A stretch of 64,000 nt of DNA, taken from contig CAYPJU010000009.1 of the NCBI GenBank assembly GCA_964411125.1, positions 51,999 through 115,998 of the forward strand, in the 5' to 3' direction. This DNA comes from JBFIHF01 sp964411125. Lineage in GTDB: Bacteria; Myxococcota_A; Bradymonadia; Bradymonadales; Bradymonadaceae. Position numbers and translations under genes: made by a program. This document shows positions 27,941 to 36,901 of the stretch, piece by piece; the stretch's first letter is position 1, and each line of letters begins with the position of its first letter. Below the pieces are notes generated by a model. It was not told where the DNA came from and did no database searches. It saw nothing but the letters and a program-made list of their open reading frames with translations.

Positions 27941-28848
27941 GGATAGGTGATCTTGATGCGGGTACGCCCGACGACGAAGTAGTCTCCGTCGATGAGCTCC
28001 ACCGACTCCAGCAGGCGAATGAACGTGCCGAACTGGCTGTTGGTGTCTTTGATGTAGAAGTCCGAGCCGCGCCGTTCGATGATAGCGTGCGACGGCGACA
28101 GCCACGGGTCGTCGGGCTCGCACACGTCTGCGTTTTGCTTGCCGATCATGAGCGACGTCGCGATGCGCCACATGCCGCCGATCGTACCGCCGTGGTAGAC
28201 CTGGATCAGCCGCGCCGCGTCGCCGGGGCGCTCACCGCCGAGGACCGGTGCTCGGCGGCCGAACGGGCTCGTTGGCGGCGCGGGGGGCGGGTCCCAGCTC
28301 TTGCGGAAGATGAACCGCTGGTGCCCCGTGACGATCTCGTCGTGGTCTTCGAGCTTCATCTCGTCGGCGATGCGCAGATACACGCCGTTCTCGCTGCCGA
28401 GGTCTTCCAGGACGACGACGTCCCCCTGGGCCCGCAGTTGCGCGTGGAAGTCCGAGACGTATTCGTCGGGGAGGACGAGATCGGCTCCATCGCGCCCGAT
28501 GAGGTAAGTGGGCTTGTTGACGTCGACGGTTCGCGCCACCGAGATGTCGGCGGCTTCCACCGTCAGGGAAGGCTGCGGGAGTTGAATGGCGGGTGTCGAG
28601 CCGGTCGGACGTCGCTGCGTCGGCTGTGCGGTAGACGCGGACCCGCCGGGCTGCTTGGACGGTCCCGGAGCGCGGACCGCCGGGTTCGGACCGGTGTTGA
28701 ACTTCACCCCCGGCGGGGGTGAGGGCTCCGCGTCTGCCTCCGGCGCCGTCTCCCGGCGTGGGATGTCGACGCTGGTGAAGACGTCGTCGTCCTCGTCATC
28801 GGGGAGCGCAAAGGGGACGTTTTTTCGTCCGTCGTTCACGGGGCTCAC
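27937..28848 (-). CDS. Tandem FHA-domain protein
   Basis: A 303-aa cytosolic protein with a disordered Pro/Thr-rich N-terminal 100 residues followed by two FHA domains. The first (about 107-183) contains YLIGRDGADLVLP and EDLGSENGVYLR; the second (about 217-300) contains SPSHAIIERRG and DTNSQFGTFIR. FHA domains bind phosphothreonine peptides, so this protein probably reads a Ser/Thr kinase signal; a receptor kinase starts divergently 131 bases away. The GTG at 28848 is used; a second GTG three codons later is equally possible. The gene heads the long minus-strand cluster down to pabA. Confidence 0.85.
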   Translation of the reverse strand: MSPVNDGRKNVPFALPDDEDDDVFTSVDIPRRETAPEADAEPSPPPGVKFNTGPNPAVRAPGPSKQPGGSASTAQPTQRRPTGSTPAIQLPQPSLTVEAADISVARTVDVNKPTYLIGRDGADLVLPDEYVSDFHAQLRAQGDVVVLEDLGSENGVYLRIADEMKLEDHDEIVTGHQRFIFRKSWDPPPAPPTSPFGRRAPVLGGERPGDAARLIQVYHGGTIGGMWRIATSLMIGKQNADVCEPDDPWLSPSHAIIERRGSDFYIKDTNSQFGTFIRLLESVELIDGDYFVVGRTRIKITYP

Positions 28849-28910
28849 TCGCGGCGGTTCTGGAGAAGAGGAGTGACTCTAACACGACCTCTCTGTTGCG
28901 TCACCACGGC

Positions 28911-28939
28911 TTTACACGGGACTGGTCGGCTCCTAAGCT
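28911..28939 (+). promoter_or_regulatory. Possible sigma70-type promoter of the receptor kinase
   Basis: TTTACA (28911-28916) and TAAGCT (28934-28939) are separated by 17 bases, about 40 bases before the kinase start. The -35 element is 5/6 and the -10 element is weak, so this is only plausible. Confidence 0.4.
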
Positions 28940-28979
28940 GGCTTCGCCGGCGGCGCATGCCGGCAATTCACCGCGTGGA

Positions 28980-30926
28980 ATGATGATCGGGCAGACGATC
29001 GACCGGTACGAGATTGTCGAAGAACTCGGTCACGGCGGAATGTCCGTCGTGTACAGGGGGCGGGACCGTTCTCTGGAACGCGAAGTCGCGGTGAAACTCC
29101 TCCACAACCACCTCGCCAAAAAGCTCGAGAACCGCCTGCGCTTCCACCGTGAAGCCAAGGCGATCGCTCGCCTTCGCCACCCCAACATTCTCGAGGTCTA
29201 CGATTTCTCCAGCGAGGACGCCGAACGCTCCTACATCGTCATGGAGTACGTGCAAGGGGAGAATCTGCGCCAGTTCGTCGCCCGTGCGGGTACCCCCCCA
29301 CCCGAGTACGCGGTCCTCTTCGCGCACGAAATCTGCACCGCGCTCGAGCACGCCCACGACCACGGGATCATCCATCGCGACCTCAAACCCGAAAACGTGA
29401 TGGTGAGCCTCGACGGCGAGATCAAGCTGATGGACTTCGGCATCGCCCACGTCATCGACGCCGAGACGATGACCGCCACCGGCTCGCTCCTCGGGAGCCC
29501 CGCCCACATGGCGCCCGAGATCATCGACGGGAAGAAGGCGGACCGTCGCGCCGACATCTTTGCGCTCGGGACCGTCCTCTACTGGCTGGCGACCGGGTCC
29601 CTCCCTTTCGAGGGCACGAATGCTCCACAGGTACTCCGTCGCGTGCTGGAGGGTGAGTACACCGACCCGCTGACTGCCGATCCGCGGGTCGGGCAACCGC
29701 TCGCGCGGGTGATCGTGCGGTGCCTGGCACGCGAACCCGACGACCGCTACGACGACGTTGCCGAGGTCCGACGCGCCCTCGACGCGCTCATCGCACCGAT
29801 GGGGTGGACCGATCCACGGGCCGAACTGCGAGGGTACATCCGACGTCCCGAAGAGACCCGCGAAGCGTTCGACGAGCGAATCGTCGAGCGGCTCATGGAG
29901 CGCGCGAAGAATGCTCAGGATCGTCGCGACGTGCCCGCCGCCATCGCGCTCTTCAACAGGATCCTGGCGTACGACCCTGAAAACCGGGCCGTTCAGAAGA
30001 TGCTCGACAGCCTCTGCCGTCGGCGGTCCCTGCTCAACACCCTCCCCTGGGTCGTGGTCGCTGCCATCGTCGCGGTCGGCGTCGGGGGCTACGCGTATCA
30101 GCGGGCCACGACTCCGCGCCCGCCCCCATCTTTGGAGACCCGGGACGCAGTCGTCCCCCCCGCGAAGCCCGAGCCGGTGACCGCCCCCGTCGCAGTAGCA
30201 CCCGAGGTCGAAGACGAGCCGCCCACGCCCGAGCTCCTCGCCGCGACCGAGTCTGCGGGCGATGCCATTCACCGCGCTCGCGCCTTCGCGGTGTCGCGGC
30301 TTCCCGTCGACGAGAAAAAGCTGACCGCGCCGGTGTTACCTGCGCCGCCGGTCACTTCGATCGGGTTCCCGACCACCACGACGGCCCCGGCCCCCGATCC
30401 CAAGGATGTGCAGCCCGACGCCGGCGAAAAGGCCGTACCCACATATCGTTACAGCTTCTCTGTCCTTCCCGCGGGGGCGACCTTCTTCATCGATGGGCGC
30501 GCCGTCGGGGTCTTCGAAGCACGCAAGGGCGTCGAGCTCACCCCCGGCGTCCATCAGTTGAGCGCCACCAGCCGCGGGACCAAACCGTGGTCGAGCCGCA
30601 TCGAAGTCCAGGGCCCCCAGGCGGGCGGCCCGATGCCGGTGGTCCTGGCGTGGAAAGACGGCAGGGTGCGTGTCGACACCAACCGCCGCGCGATGGTCTG
30701 GATCGGCGGGAGCAGCACGCCGATCCCGATCGGAGCAAACGGGAGCGACGCCACCCTGTCGTTCCCCTTCGGCCCGGCGGACTCGACGGAATCGGTGAAG
30801 CGCATTACGCTTCGGATCGCGCCGCACGACAACCTCACCAAACGCCGGGAAGTGCCTGTCACCGTCCGGCCTGGGGCGCTGTCGACGGTGCAGGTCAATT
30901 TCGATTCTCGCGTCGATGCCCGGTAG
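28980..30926 (+). CDS. Transmembrane Ser/Thr protein kinase with PEGA-like domain
   Basis: A 648-aa receptor-type Hanks kinase. It has the glycine loop GHGGMS at 17-22, Lys39 in VAVKL, the catalytic loop HRDLKPEN at 132-139, DFG at 152-154 and activation-segment Thr residues (MTATGS); all catalytic residues are present. After a juxtamembrane region, one transmembrane helix lies at 354-373. The outside part is Pro-rich and then PEGA-like (SVLPAGATFFIDGRAVG). The ATG at 28980 is used (a second ATG follows immediately). It is cotranscribed with the next gene (1-base overlap) and with a FHA-type sigma54 activator two genes on. Confidence 0.92.
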   Translation: MMIGQTIDRYEIVEELGHGGMSVVYRGRDRSLEREVAVKLLHNHLAKKLENRLRFHREAKAIARLRHPNILEVYDFSSEDAERSYIVMEYVQGENLRQFVARAGTPPPEYAVLFAHEICTALEHAHDHGIIHRDLKPENVMVSLDGEIKLMDFGIAHVIDAETMTATGSLLGSPAHMAPEIIDGKKADRRADIFALGTVLYWLATGSLPFEGTNAPQVLRRVLEGEYTDPLTADPRVGQPLARVIVRCLAREPDDRYDDVAEVRRALDALIAPMGWTDPRAELRGYIRRPEETREAFDERIVERLMERAKNAQDRRDVPAAIALFNRILAYDPENRAVQKMLDSLCRRRSLLNTLPWVVVAAIVAVGVGGYAYQRATTPRPPPSLETRDAVVPPAKPEPVTAPVAVAPEVEDEPPTPELLAATESAGDAIHRARAFAVSRLPVDEKKLTAPVLPAPPVTSIGFPTTTTAPAPDPKDVQPDAGEKAVPTYRYSFSVLPAGATFFIDGRAVGVFEARKGVELTPGVHQLSATSRGTKPWSSRIEVQGPQAGGPMPVVLAWKDGRVRVDTNRRAMVWIGGSSTPIPIGANGSDATLSFPFGPADSTESVKRITLRIAPHDNLTKRREVPVTVRPGALSTVQVNFDSRVDAR

Positions 30927-32014
30927 TGACTGGAAGGTTCGCACGACTCAACATGCTCGGGGGGCTGGCCGCGATCGCGGTCGCTCTCTCGTCAGCTGGT
31001 GCCACGGGGCAGACTCCGCCTGAACCTGCGACGAGCGCGAACGAGGAAGCTCCACCGACGTCTGGCGCCGAGGGCATCTCCGATGACCCGGCCGCCCCCG
31101 CCCCCGCCGAGTCGGACACAGAGGCCCCGAAGCAGCCTGCACCGCAGAGCCCCGAAGCCCGCCCCGCCCCGCCGCTCGACCTGCCCGACGATCCCGAAGA
31201 GCGTCTCGCGCGGGCCCGCAGTGCGTTCAACAAGACCGATTACGGCATCCTCGTCCCACTCCTGCAGCCGATCGACGTCGACGCATCGCTGCTGAAAGAT
31301 CCCGCCGACCTCATCGCGGCGCGCGAACTGCTCGGCGTCGGCTTCTACTTCATCGCTCAACAGAGCATCGACTCCGTCGAACGGACGGAGCTGATCGACG
31401 CCGCGCGCGAAGTCTTCCTCCGGCTGCTCCGCTCCAAACCCGACCATCAGCTCGACCAGCTCATCTTCCCGGCGAGCGTGGTCGAACTCTTCGAGTCCGT
31501 CCGAGAGGCGAACTCCGAGGAGCTCGACGCCATAGTCCGAAGCCAGAACCCATCCAACGGCAACGGCGAAACCCAGACCCTCTACATCGAGCGCGAGAGC
31601 GTTCGCGGCGTCTACTGGCTCAACTTCATGCCCTTCGGCATCGGTCAATTCCAGAACGGCCAGGTCGCCAAGGGGACCGCCATCGCTCTCCTGCAGGGCG
31701 CGGCGCTCGCCGTCAACATCGCTTCGTACTGGTCGATCGTCCCCCTTCGAAACGAGAACGGGCGCTTCGACTGCGCCTCCGGTGAGCAGAACTGCAACTA
31801 CGCCAACGCTCTGCGGTGGCGTCGAAACGCGTACATCGGGCTCGGCGCGTTCGCCGGTATCTGGGTCCTAGGGGTCATCGATTCGCTCGTGAACTTCGAG
31901 ACCGAACGCGTCCGCATTCGCACCCTCGATGCGCCCCCGCCGGAGTTGGTCAATCCCGACGCTGGTACCGATTTCCGCCTTCCATTAGGATTGTCGATTC
32001 AACTGGATTGGTGA
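30926..32014 (+). CDS. Exported DUF5683-like membrane protein
   Basis: A 362-aa protein beginning at GTG 30926, which overlaps the kinase stop (TAGTG). It has a signal peptide (MLGGLAAIAVALSSAG, cleaved near ATG-Q), a disordered Pro/Ala/Glu-rich stretch to about residue 90, a helical region, then two hydrophobic segments around YWLNFMPFGIGQFQNGQ and IGLGAFAGIWVLGVIDSLVN, as in DUF5683-type proteins. The ATG at 30953 is a second choice but gives a less basic signal start. Coupling to a receptor kinase and a sigma54 regulator suggests a role in the same signal path; its activity is unknown. Confidence 0.75.
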   Translation: MTGRFARLNMLGGLAAIAVALSSAGATGQTPPEPATSANEEAPPTSGAEGISDDPAAPAPAESDTEAPKQPAPQSPEARPAPPLDLPDDPEERLARARSAFNKTDYGILVPLLQPIDVDASLLKDPADLIAARELLGVGFYFIAQQSIDSVERTELIDAAREVFLRLLRSKPDHQLDQLIFPASVVELFESVREANSEELDAIVRSQNPSNGNGETQTLYIERESVRGVYWLNFMPFGIGQFQNGQVAKGTAIALLQGAALAVNIASYWSIVPLRNENGRFDCASGEQNCNYANALRWRRNAYIGLGAFAGIWVLGVIDSLVNFETERVRIRTLDAPPPELVNPDAGTDFRLPLGLSIQLDW

Positions 32015-32023
32015 AATTGCTTT

Positions 32024-33808
32024 ATGCCCGCAATCGTACTCGACAGCGCTCGCGGCGACGCCCCGAAGTCCTTCGGGCTCGTCAAGAAGATGACCACGAT
32101 CGGGTCCAGCCCGACCAACGACATCGTTCTCTCCGGCCAGGATGTCGCAGACAACCACGCCATCATCCAGTTCGACGGAAAGAGCTTCTCCATCCAGACG
32201 GTCGACCGGAAGCTCGATGTCGTCGTCAATGGACGAAAGCGGCGGAAACAGGACCTCGCCGAGGGTGACGAGATTCACATCGGAGGAATTCCACTTCGGT
32301 TCTCCGTCCTCCACCAGAAATCGGTCCGCGGCGGCAGCGACGAGCTGAAGCAACAGGTGACCGGGTTCCTGCGCCTGCATGAACTCTCCCAGAAACTGCT
32401 GGGCGAGTACGACCTCGAAAACCTGCTCGAGAACCTGATGGACGCCGCGATCGAGCTGACGAACGCGGACAAGGGTTTCCTCATCCTCACCAGCGGCGAC
32501 GAGCTCGTCGTCCACGTCGCGCGAAATGTCGAACGCGAAAACATCGAAGACGCCGTCGAGCAGGTCTCCGACTCGATCATCGCAAAGGTCCTCGCCGAAC
32601 AGCGCCCCATCATCGTCTCCGACGCCCTTCACGACGCCGAGTTCAACAGCAGCCAGTCCGTCATCAACCTGAACCTCTGCTCCGTGATGTGCGTCCCGCT
32701 GCTCGACCGCGGGAAGATGCTCGGCCTGCTCTACGTCGGAAACGACAACATCGCGAATCTCTTCACCCGGATGCACCTCGACCTCCTCGAGACGCTCGCC
32801 GCCCAGGCCTCGCTCATCTTGTCGAACGCAGTACTCGTGAACGACCTGCGCACCGACAACGCGCAACTCAAGGACAAGCTCGACGGCAAGCGATTCGGCA
32901 GCATCATCGGCGCCTGCTCTGTCATGCTCGAGGTCTACCGGACGATCGAGAAGGTCGCCCCTACCGGCGTCAACGTACTCGTCACCGGGGAGACGGGCAC
33001 GGGCAAGGAGTTGATCGCCAACGAGATTCACGCCCGCAGTCCGCGCTCGAACGGGCCGTTCGTCACGATCAACTGCGGGGCGATTCCCGAAAGCCTCCTC
33101 GAGAGCGAACTCTTCGGCCACGTCAAAGGAGCGTTCACCGGCGCGAGCAGCACCCGCGAAGGAAAGTTCCAGGCCGCGGACAAAGGGACCATCTTCCTCG
33201 ACGAGATCGGCGAGATGCCCGTCAATCTGCAGGTCAAACTCCTGCGGGTCCTGCAGGAGCGCACGATTACGAAAGTCGGCGCCACCGACAGCGAACGTGT
33301 CGACATTCGGGTCGTCGCCGCCACGAACCGTGACCTCGAGCAACTCGTCCGTGAGGGGGGGTTCCGCGAAGACCTCTTCTACAGACTCAACGTCGTCATG
33401 CTCCGCCTGCCGCCGTTGAGAGAGCGCGGCAATGACATCGTCCTCGTGGCAAACTTCCTCATCCAGAAGATCGCAACCGACCTGAACGTCGAGAAGCGCG
33501 AGCTCGGGGACGACGCACTGCGGGCGATGATGGATTACTCGTGGCCCGGAAACATTCGACAGCTCGAGAACCGCCTGAAAAAGGCGCTCGTCCTCGCCGA
33601 CGGGCCGGTACTCACCGCCGCTGACCTCGAGCTGGAAGATGGCGGGGACCGCGAGGTGCTCTCGCTCGCCGATGCAAAGGAGAAGTTCGCGCACCGCTAC
33701 ATCATGGACGCGCTGGAGAGAAACGGTGGCAACCGAACCCAGGCCGCGCGCGAGCTCGACGTCGACCCGCGCACCATCTTCCGTTATCTCGAGAAATCGT
33801 TCGAGTGA
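32024..33808 (+). CDS. Sigma54-dependent activator with FHA and GAF domains
   Basis: A 594-aa enhancer-binding protein. It has an N-terminal FHA domain (about 22-97), GAF domain (about 118-275), sigma54-interacting AAA+ domain from about 293 with Walker A GETGTGKE (322-329), intact GAFTGA (369-374) and a Walker B FLDEIGE, and a Fis-type helix-turn-helix at 555-590 (NRTQAARELDVDPRTIFRYL). The FHA domain should bind phosphothreonine, most simply from the receptor kinase encoded upstream in the same run, while GAF may sense a small ligand. It should activate sigma54 promoters; targets are unknown. Confidence 0.93.
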   Translation: MPAIVLDSARGDAPKSFGLVKKMTTIGSSPTNDIVLSGQDVADNHAIIQFDGKSFSIQTVDRKLDVVVNGRKRRKQDLAEGDEIHIGGIPLRFSVLHQKSVRGGSDELKQQVTGFLRLHELSQKLLGEYDLENLLENLMDAAIELTNADKGFLILTSGDELVVHVARNVERENIEDAVEQVSDSIIAKVLAEQRPIIVSDALHDAEFNSSQSVINLNLCSVMCVPLLDRGKMLGLLYVGNDNIANLFTRMHLDLLETLAAQASLILSNAVLVNDLRTDNAQLKDKLDGKRFGSIIGACSVMLEVYRTIEKVAPTGVNVLVTGETGTGKELIANEIHARSPRSNGPFVTINCGAIPESLLESELFGHVKGAFTGASSTREGKFQAADKGTIFLDEIGEMPVNLQVKLLRVLQERTITKVGATDSERVDIRVVAATNRDLEQLVREGGFREDLFYRLNVVMLRLPPLRERGNDIVLVANFLIQKIATDLNVEKRELGDDALRAMMDYSWPGNIRQLENRLKKALVLADGPVLTAADLELEDGGDREVLSLADAKEKFAHRYIMDALERNGGNRTQAARELDVDPRTIFRYLEKSFE

Positions 33809-33897
33809 CTCTGACATTCGCGTCACGGTTGCTGACGTGGATTTCCGAGATCTGGGCCCTCAGCGGCCCGTTTCCTCCCCTGAAGGGCGAAAATCGA

Positions 33898-34410
33898 GTG
33901 GCACGAGCCATGCACATCGGTAGTCCGTTCGCCATGTCGGCCCTGTCGCTGATGGTCATGGGATGTATCGCGCCACCAATCGAACCGGAACCCGACGAGC
34001 CCAACATCGGCCCCACGCTCGACTTCTTTCAGCCGAGCTCGCCCAGGGTCACCTTCGACTCTGCCGACCCGGTCACGTTTTCGGTCCGGGGGTTCGACCC
34101 CAACGAAGACGACGAGACGCTCTACTACTTCTGGTTCGGAGAAGAGACGGACGCCACTTCGGGACAGGTCGGGCGCGAACCGGGTGCCGATCTGGAAGAC
34201 GGCGTTTACTTTCAGTTTCAGCCGATCGAGCGGCAGATCTTTCCCTGCGACTCCGACCTGCGCGGAGTATCGCGCGAGACCCTCTGGGTCTACGTCGCCG
34301 ACGGCGAGATCGATCGACTGAGCGAGACGGAGGTCGTCCCGCGCGACGAGGGCACCAGGGTCACGTCGTACACCTGGATCCTCGACATTCAACCCGATGC
34401 GTGTCTTTGA
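33898..34410 (+). CDS. Lipoprotein, small beta-rich
   Basis: A 170-aa lipoprotein. The GTG at 33898 has an AAGGGCGA site 7 bases upstream and gives a basic signal start; the ATG at 33910 is an alternative. The lipobox is LMVMGC (Cys23). The mature protein is acidic, with a PEPDEPNIGP linker and then a beta-rich domain (VTFSVRGFDPNEDDETLYYF) resembling Ig-like or cadherin-like modules that use Asp-rich turns. It follows the sigma54 activator by 89 bases and precedes another lipoprotein gene directly. Function unknown. Confidence 0.7.
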   Translation: MARAMHIGSPFAMSALSLMVMGCIAPPIEPEPDEPNIGPTLDFFQPSSPRVTFDSADPVTFSVRGFDPNEDDETLYYFWFGEETDATSGQVGREPGADLEDGVYFQFQPIERQIFPCDSDLRGVSRETLWVYVADGEIDRLSETEVVPRDEGTRVTSYTWILDIQPDACL

Positions 34411-34411
34411 G

Positions 34412-36028
34412 ATGAGAACGCTCCACGCCATCGCGCTCGCGACCCTCCTCTTCACCATGAACGGCTGCGGACCGACCGGGCCGTCGGTGGGCTCGAACAA
34501 CGGGAGCGCCGGAGGGTGTGAGGTCGACGCCGACTGCCCCGGCAGCCAGATTTGCACCGAAGCGCTCTGCACCGTCGTCGAGGGGGAGCCCCGCGTCATC
34601 GGATTCTCGCTGCAGCCTCCAAAGGGCTCGAGCTACCCCGCTCAGATCGTCCCCCCCGCTCCCATCGATCTCGGCGAGCCGCTGGTGATCGGGGCCACAC
34701 CGGGTGTTCGGGTCGCTGGTACCATCGAGCTCGTCGGCGTCAGCGGCCAGGCGAGTGGGCAGCTCAAGTTCAAACAGCGCTCCACCCGCGACCCGTTCGT
34801 CGGTGAGACCCGCGTCGAAGCCAGCACCTACGAACTCTTCGTCGCGCCGGGACGCTACGACATCTCGTTTTTTCCCGACGACCAGACACTGCCGACCCGC
34901 ATCTGGCGAGACGTCCGGCTGGAACTCGATACCGACCCGAGGTTGCGCCTCAACGCCGAGACCGTTCAGATCACCGGCACCCTCTCGAGGACCGACGCCC
35001 TCACCCGTGAGGCTGTCCGGGTCGAAGGGGCGCTGGTCTTCGCCGTCGCGCGAGAGAGCGGATCGGTCACCAGCACCGCGATCACGAACGACTCCGGCGA
35101 GTTCTCCTTCAACGCGCTCCAGGACTCCGGGATCTACGACCTCTACGTGGCCCCTGCCGAGCCCAACCGCCCCGACGAAGGACGTCGAATCAACTACGTC
35201 CCCGACGTCTCGTTTCCCGGCGCCTTCGAGATCGAAGACTCCGATTGGTCGAACCTGCTCGACGAGAACCCCGACGCTCGATCGCTCAGCCTGTCACTCG
35301 GCGAGTACACGCAACCGCTGGAGGTGCGCGTTCGCCTCAGCGTCCCCGAAGACGTCGAGCGCGACATCGATTGGACCGACACATCCGTCACCCTCGAAAC
35401 CTCCGCCGGGATGGGCGTGATGCGCGTCCGGCAGAAGACGGGCGCAGATGGGGTGCTCGACCTTCCGCTCATCCTCGGCGACTACGCGGTCGAAGTTCGA
35501 ACGCCACCGGGGATGCCCGTCGCATCGGCCCGTTTCGAAAGCTACTCCGTCGACGCGGGGGGCCCCCTCGACTCGCTCGAACTCGTCCTTCGTCGTCAGG
35601 TCGAAGGCGTGGTGATCTCTCCCGAAGGCCGCCCCGTGACGAGCGCACAGGTCACGATGACCCCGCGAGAAGGTGACCTCGCCGAGCCGATCGCCGTCTC
35701 CACCGACGCCGTCGGCAAATTCTCGGCCTGGGTCGACGATGTCGACTACCGCGTCGTCGTGGCGTCGCCCGACGCCGCCCTCCCCCGTTTCACCGTCGAC
35801 GTTTCGGACCTCGATTCGCTCGAGACCATCCAGCTACCTTCACCCGTCGTTGCCCGCGGAGAAGTTCTCGGCACCCCCCTCATGTCGGACGAAGGGGGAG
35901 ACTGGAGGGAGCTCGGCGACGTCGTCGTCCGTGCCTTCGAGATGGTCGACGACGAACGGGTGATCCTCGGCGAGGGGAAGACCGACGATGATGGAACCTT
36001 CCGGATCATCCTTCCCGCGCGCCAATGA
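34412..36028 (+). CDS. Carboxypeptidase-regulatory-like lipoprotein
   Basis: A 538-aa lipoprotein; the ATG at 34412 lies one base after the previous stop, and the lipobox is FTMNGC (Cys19). A Cys-rich insert follows the anchor (CEVDADCPGSQICTEALC), probably disulfide-bonded. The rest consists of repeated beta-sandwich modules of the carboxypeptidase-regulatory or SdrD-B type (ALQDSGIYDLYVAP, VVISPEGRPVTSAQVTM, GKTDDDGTFRIILP), as in cell-surface adhesion or scaffold proteins. Its neighbours suggest a surface complex expressed with the sigma54 module. An in-frame ATG at 34397 is less likely. Confidence 0.75.
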   Translation: MRTLHAIALATLLFTMNGCGPTGPSVGSNNGSAGGCEVDADCPGSQICTEALCTVVEGEPRVIGFSLQPPKGSSYPAQIVPPAPIDLGEPLVIGATPGVRVAGTIELVGVSGQASGQLKFKQRSTRDPFVGETRVEASTYELFVAPGRYDISFFPDDQTLPTRIWRDVRLELDTDPRLRLNAETVQITGTLSRTDALTREAVRVEGALVFAVARESGSVTSTAITNDSGEFSFNALQDSGIYDLYVAPAEPNRPDEGRRINYVPDVSFPGAFEIEDSDWSNLLDENPDARSLSLSLGEYTQPLEVRVRLSVPEDVERDIDWTDTSVTLETSAGMGVMRVRQKTGADGVLDLPLILGDYAVEVRTPPGMPVASARFESYSVDAGGPLDSLELVLRRQVEGVVISPEGRPVTSAQVTMTPREGDLAEPIAVSTDAVGKFSAWVDDVDYRVVVASPDAALPRFTVDVSDLDSLETIQLPSPVVARGEVLGTPLMSDEGGDWRELGDVVVRAFEMVDDERVILGEGKTDDDGTFRIILPARQ

Positions 36029-36444
36029 TCCGCGGTATACGAAGCCCCGTGACAGCCGAAGAACAGAACAAACTTCAGGAACTCGACCGCGAGATCGCTC
36101 GAGCGCGAAAACTGCGCAGAGGCGGAGGTCTCTTCCTCGGATTTTGCGCCCTCTACCTCTGCATACCGATGCTCATCGGGGCGTTCAGTGGCGCATGGGG
36201 CGGCGAGATCAAGGACCCTTACACCGGGGAGCCGTACGTCGACCCCGCCGAGACCAGCGTGTACTGCAAGCGCGAGGCGCGACGTCTCTTCGGAGAGGCC
36301 TATTCGATGCCGAAGATGGAGCGTCGGTGGGAAGAGCAGGCCCGGGCCTGGCGAGCGAAGTGCCGAAAGCCCCACCCCGATCTCGCCGAGCTCATGGCAG
36401 AGACACGACGCGACCTTCGCGACCGCTCAGACAACCCGAAGTAA
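36025..36444 (+). CDS. Small single-pass membrane protein
   Basis: A 139-aa protein whose ATG overlaps the stop of the preceding lipoprotein gene (ATGA), so it is coupled to it. A charged N-terminal helix (EEQNKLQELDREIARARKL) precedes one membrane segment (GGLFLGFCALYLCIPMLIGAF). A charged C-terminal region has two cysteines (VYCKREARRLF and RAKCRK). It probably partners the lipoprotein across the inner membrane; this rests only on the genetic coupling. I do not recognise the family. Confidence 0.65.
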   Translation: MIRGIRSPVTAEEQNKLQELDREIARARKLRRGGGLFLGFCALYLCIPMLIGAFSGAWGGEIKDPYTGEPYVDPAETSVYCKREARRLFGEAYSMPKMERRWEEQARAWRAKCRKPHPDLAELMAETRRDLRDRSDNPK

Positions 36445-36468
36445 AACCTGCGAAGGCCAAGAAACCGA

Positions 36469-36508
36469 ACAGGCGCCACAGATGTGAGGTCACATCTGTC
36501 GCGCCTGT
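36469..36508. repeat. Near-perfect 19-bp inverted repeat with 2-base loop
   Basis: The arms 36469-36487 and 36490-36508 pair at 18 of 19 positions around GG. It lies between the convergent ends of the 36444 and 36623 genes. There is no T-run, so it is not a standard intrinsic terminator; a shorter hairpin (CTCCCG/CGGGAG) follows at 36520-36536. Confidence 0.9.
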
Positions 36509-36622
36509 CGAGCGCACCGCTCCCGTTCGCCGGGAGTTCGGCGCTTCGCCGCGCACGAGGGACTTGCCCGAGCGCTCTTTCGAGGCTCGGTTGCAGCGAA
36601 AACTCTTTGTCGTGAAACTGGG

Positions 36623-36811
36623 TCAGTCGGCTCGGGCGAAATCGGCCTGGATCTCGTCGAGCCCGGGAAGGTCTTTGATCTTCTCACGCGACATCATCCA
36701 CGCCATCTGGATGATCCAACTAATCGAGCGGTCCTGCCGGGCGGCCTCTTCTTTGGTCTCGTCCAACAGTTCTTCGGGCAAGTAGAGCGTGAGCTTCTTT
36801 TTCGACGACAT
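36623..36811 (-). CDS. TIGR04563-type ribbon-helix-helix regulator
   Basis: A 62-aa protein matching the TIGR04563-like pattern: MSSKKKLTLYLPEELLDE, an antiparallel strand followed by an amphipathic helix with QDRSISWIIQMAWM, as in ribbon-helix-helix DNA-binding proteins that bind palindromes as dimers. A GGAAG-type site precedes the ATG. An imperfect but compact 12-bp palindrome and two hairpins lie in its upstream region. Autoregulation through that palindrome is an inference; the target is unknown. Confidence 0.8.
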   Translation of the reverse strand: MSSKKKLTLYLPEELLDETKEEAARQDRSISWIIQMAWMMSREKIKDLPGLDEIQADFARAD

Positions 36812-36846
36812 TCTTCCTTCCGTGGAATCAGGATCATCTTCTGGCA

Positions 36847-36885
36847 GCGGGCATCTTGCCCGCGCCGGCGGTGCGTTCTCGCACC
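36847..36885. promoter_or_regulatory. Two adjacent perfect hairpins in divergent intergenic region
   Basis: GCGGGC(36847-36852)/GCCCGC(36858-36863) and GGTGCG(36870-36875)/CGCACC(36880-36885) are perfect stems with 5- and 4-base loops, upstream of the RHH gene. They may act in its 5' leader or as protein sites. No promoter boxes were certain. Confidence 0.5.
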
Positions 36886-36889
36886 ATGT

Positions 36890-36901
36890 CCTACATGTAG
36901 G
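36890..36901. promoter_or_regulatory. 12-bp palindrome, possible RHH operator
   Basis: CCTACATGTAGG is a perfect palindrome between the RHH gene and the divergent DUF2400 gene. Ribbon-helix-helix dimers bind such sites. Direct evidence is lacking. Confidence 0.4.

Noticed and set aside
33899..33914. Sigma54-type -24/-12 element TGGCAC-N5-ATGCA
   Set aside because: It overlaps the start codons of the lipoprotein gene, so it cannot drive that gene.
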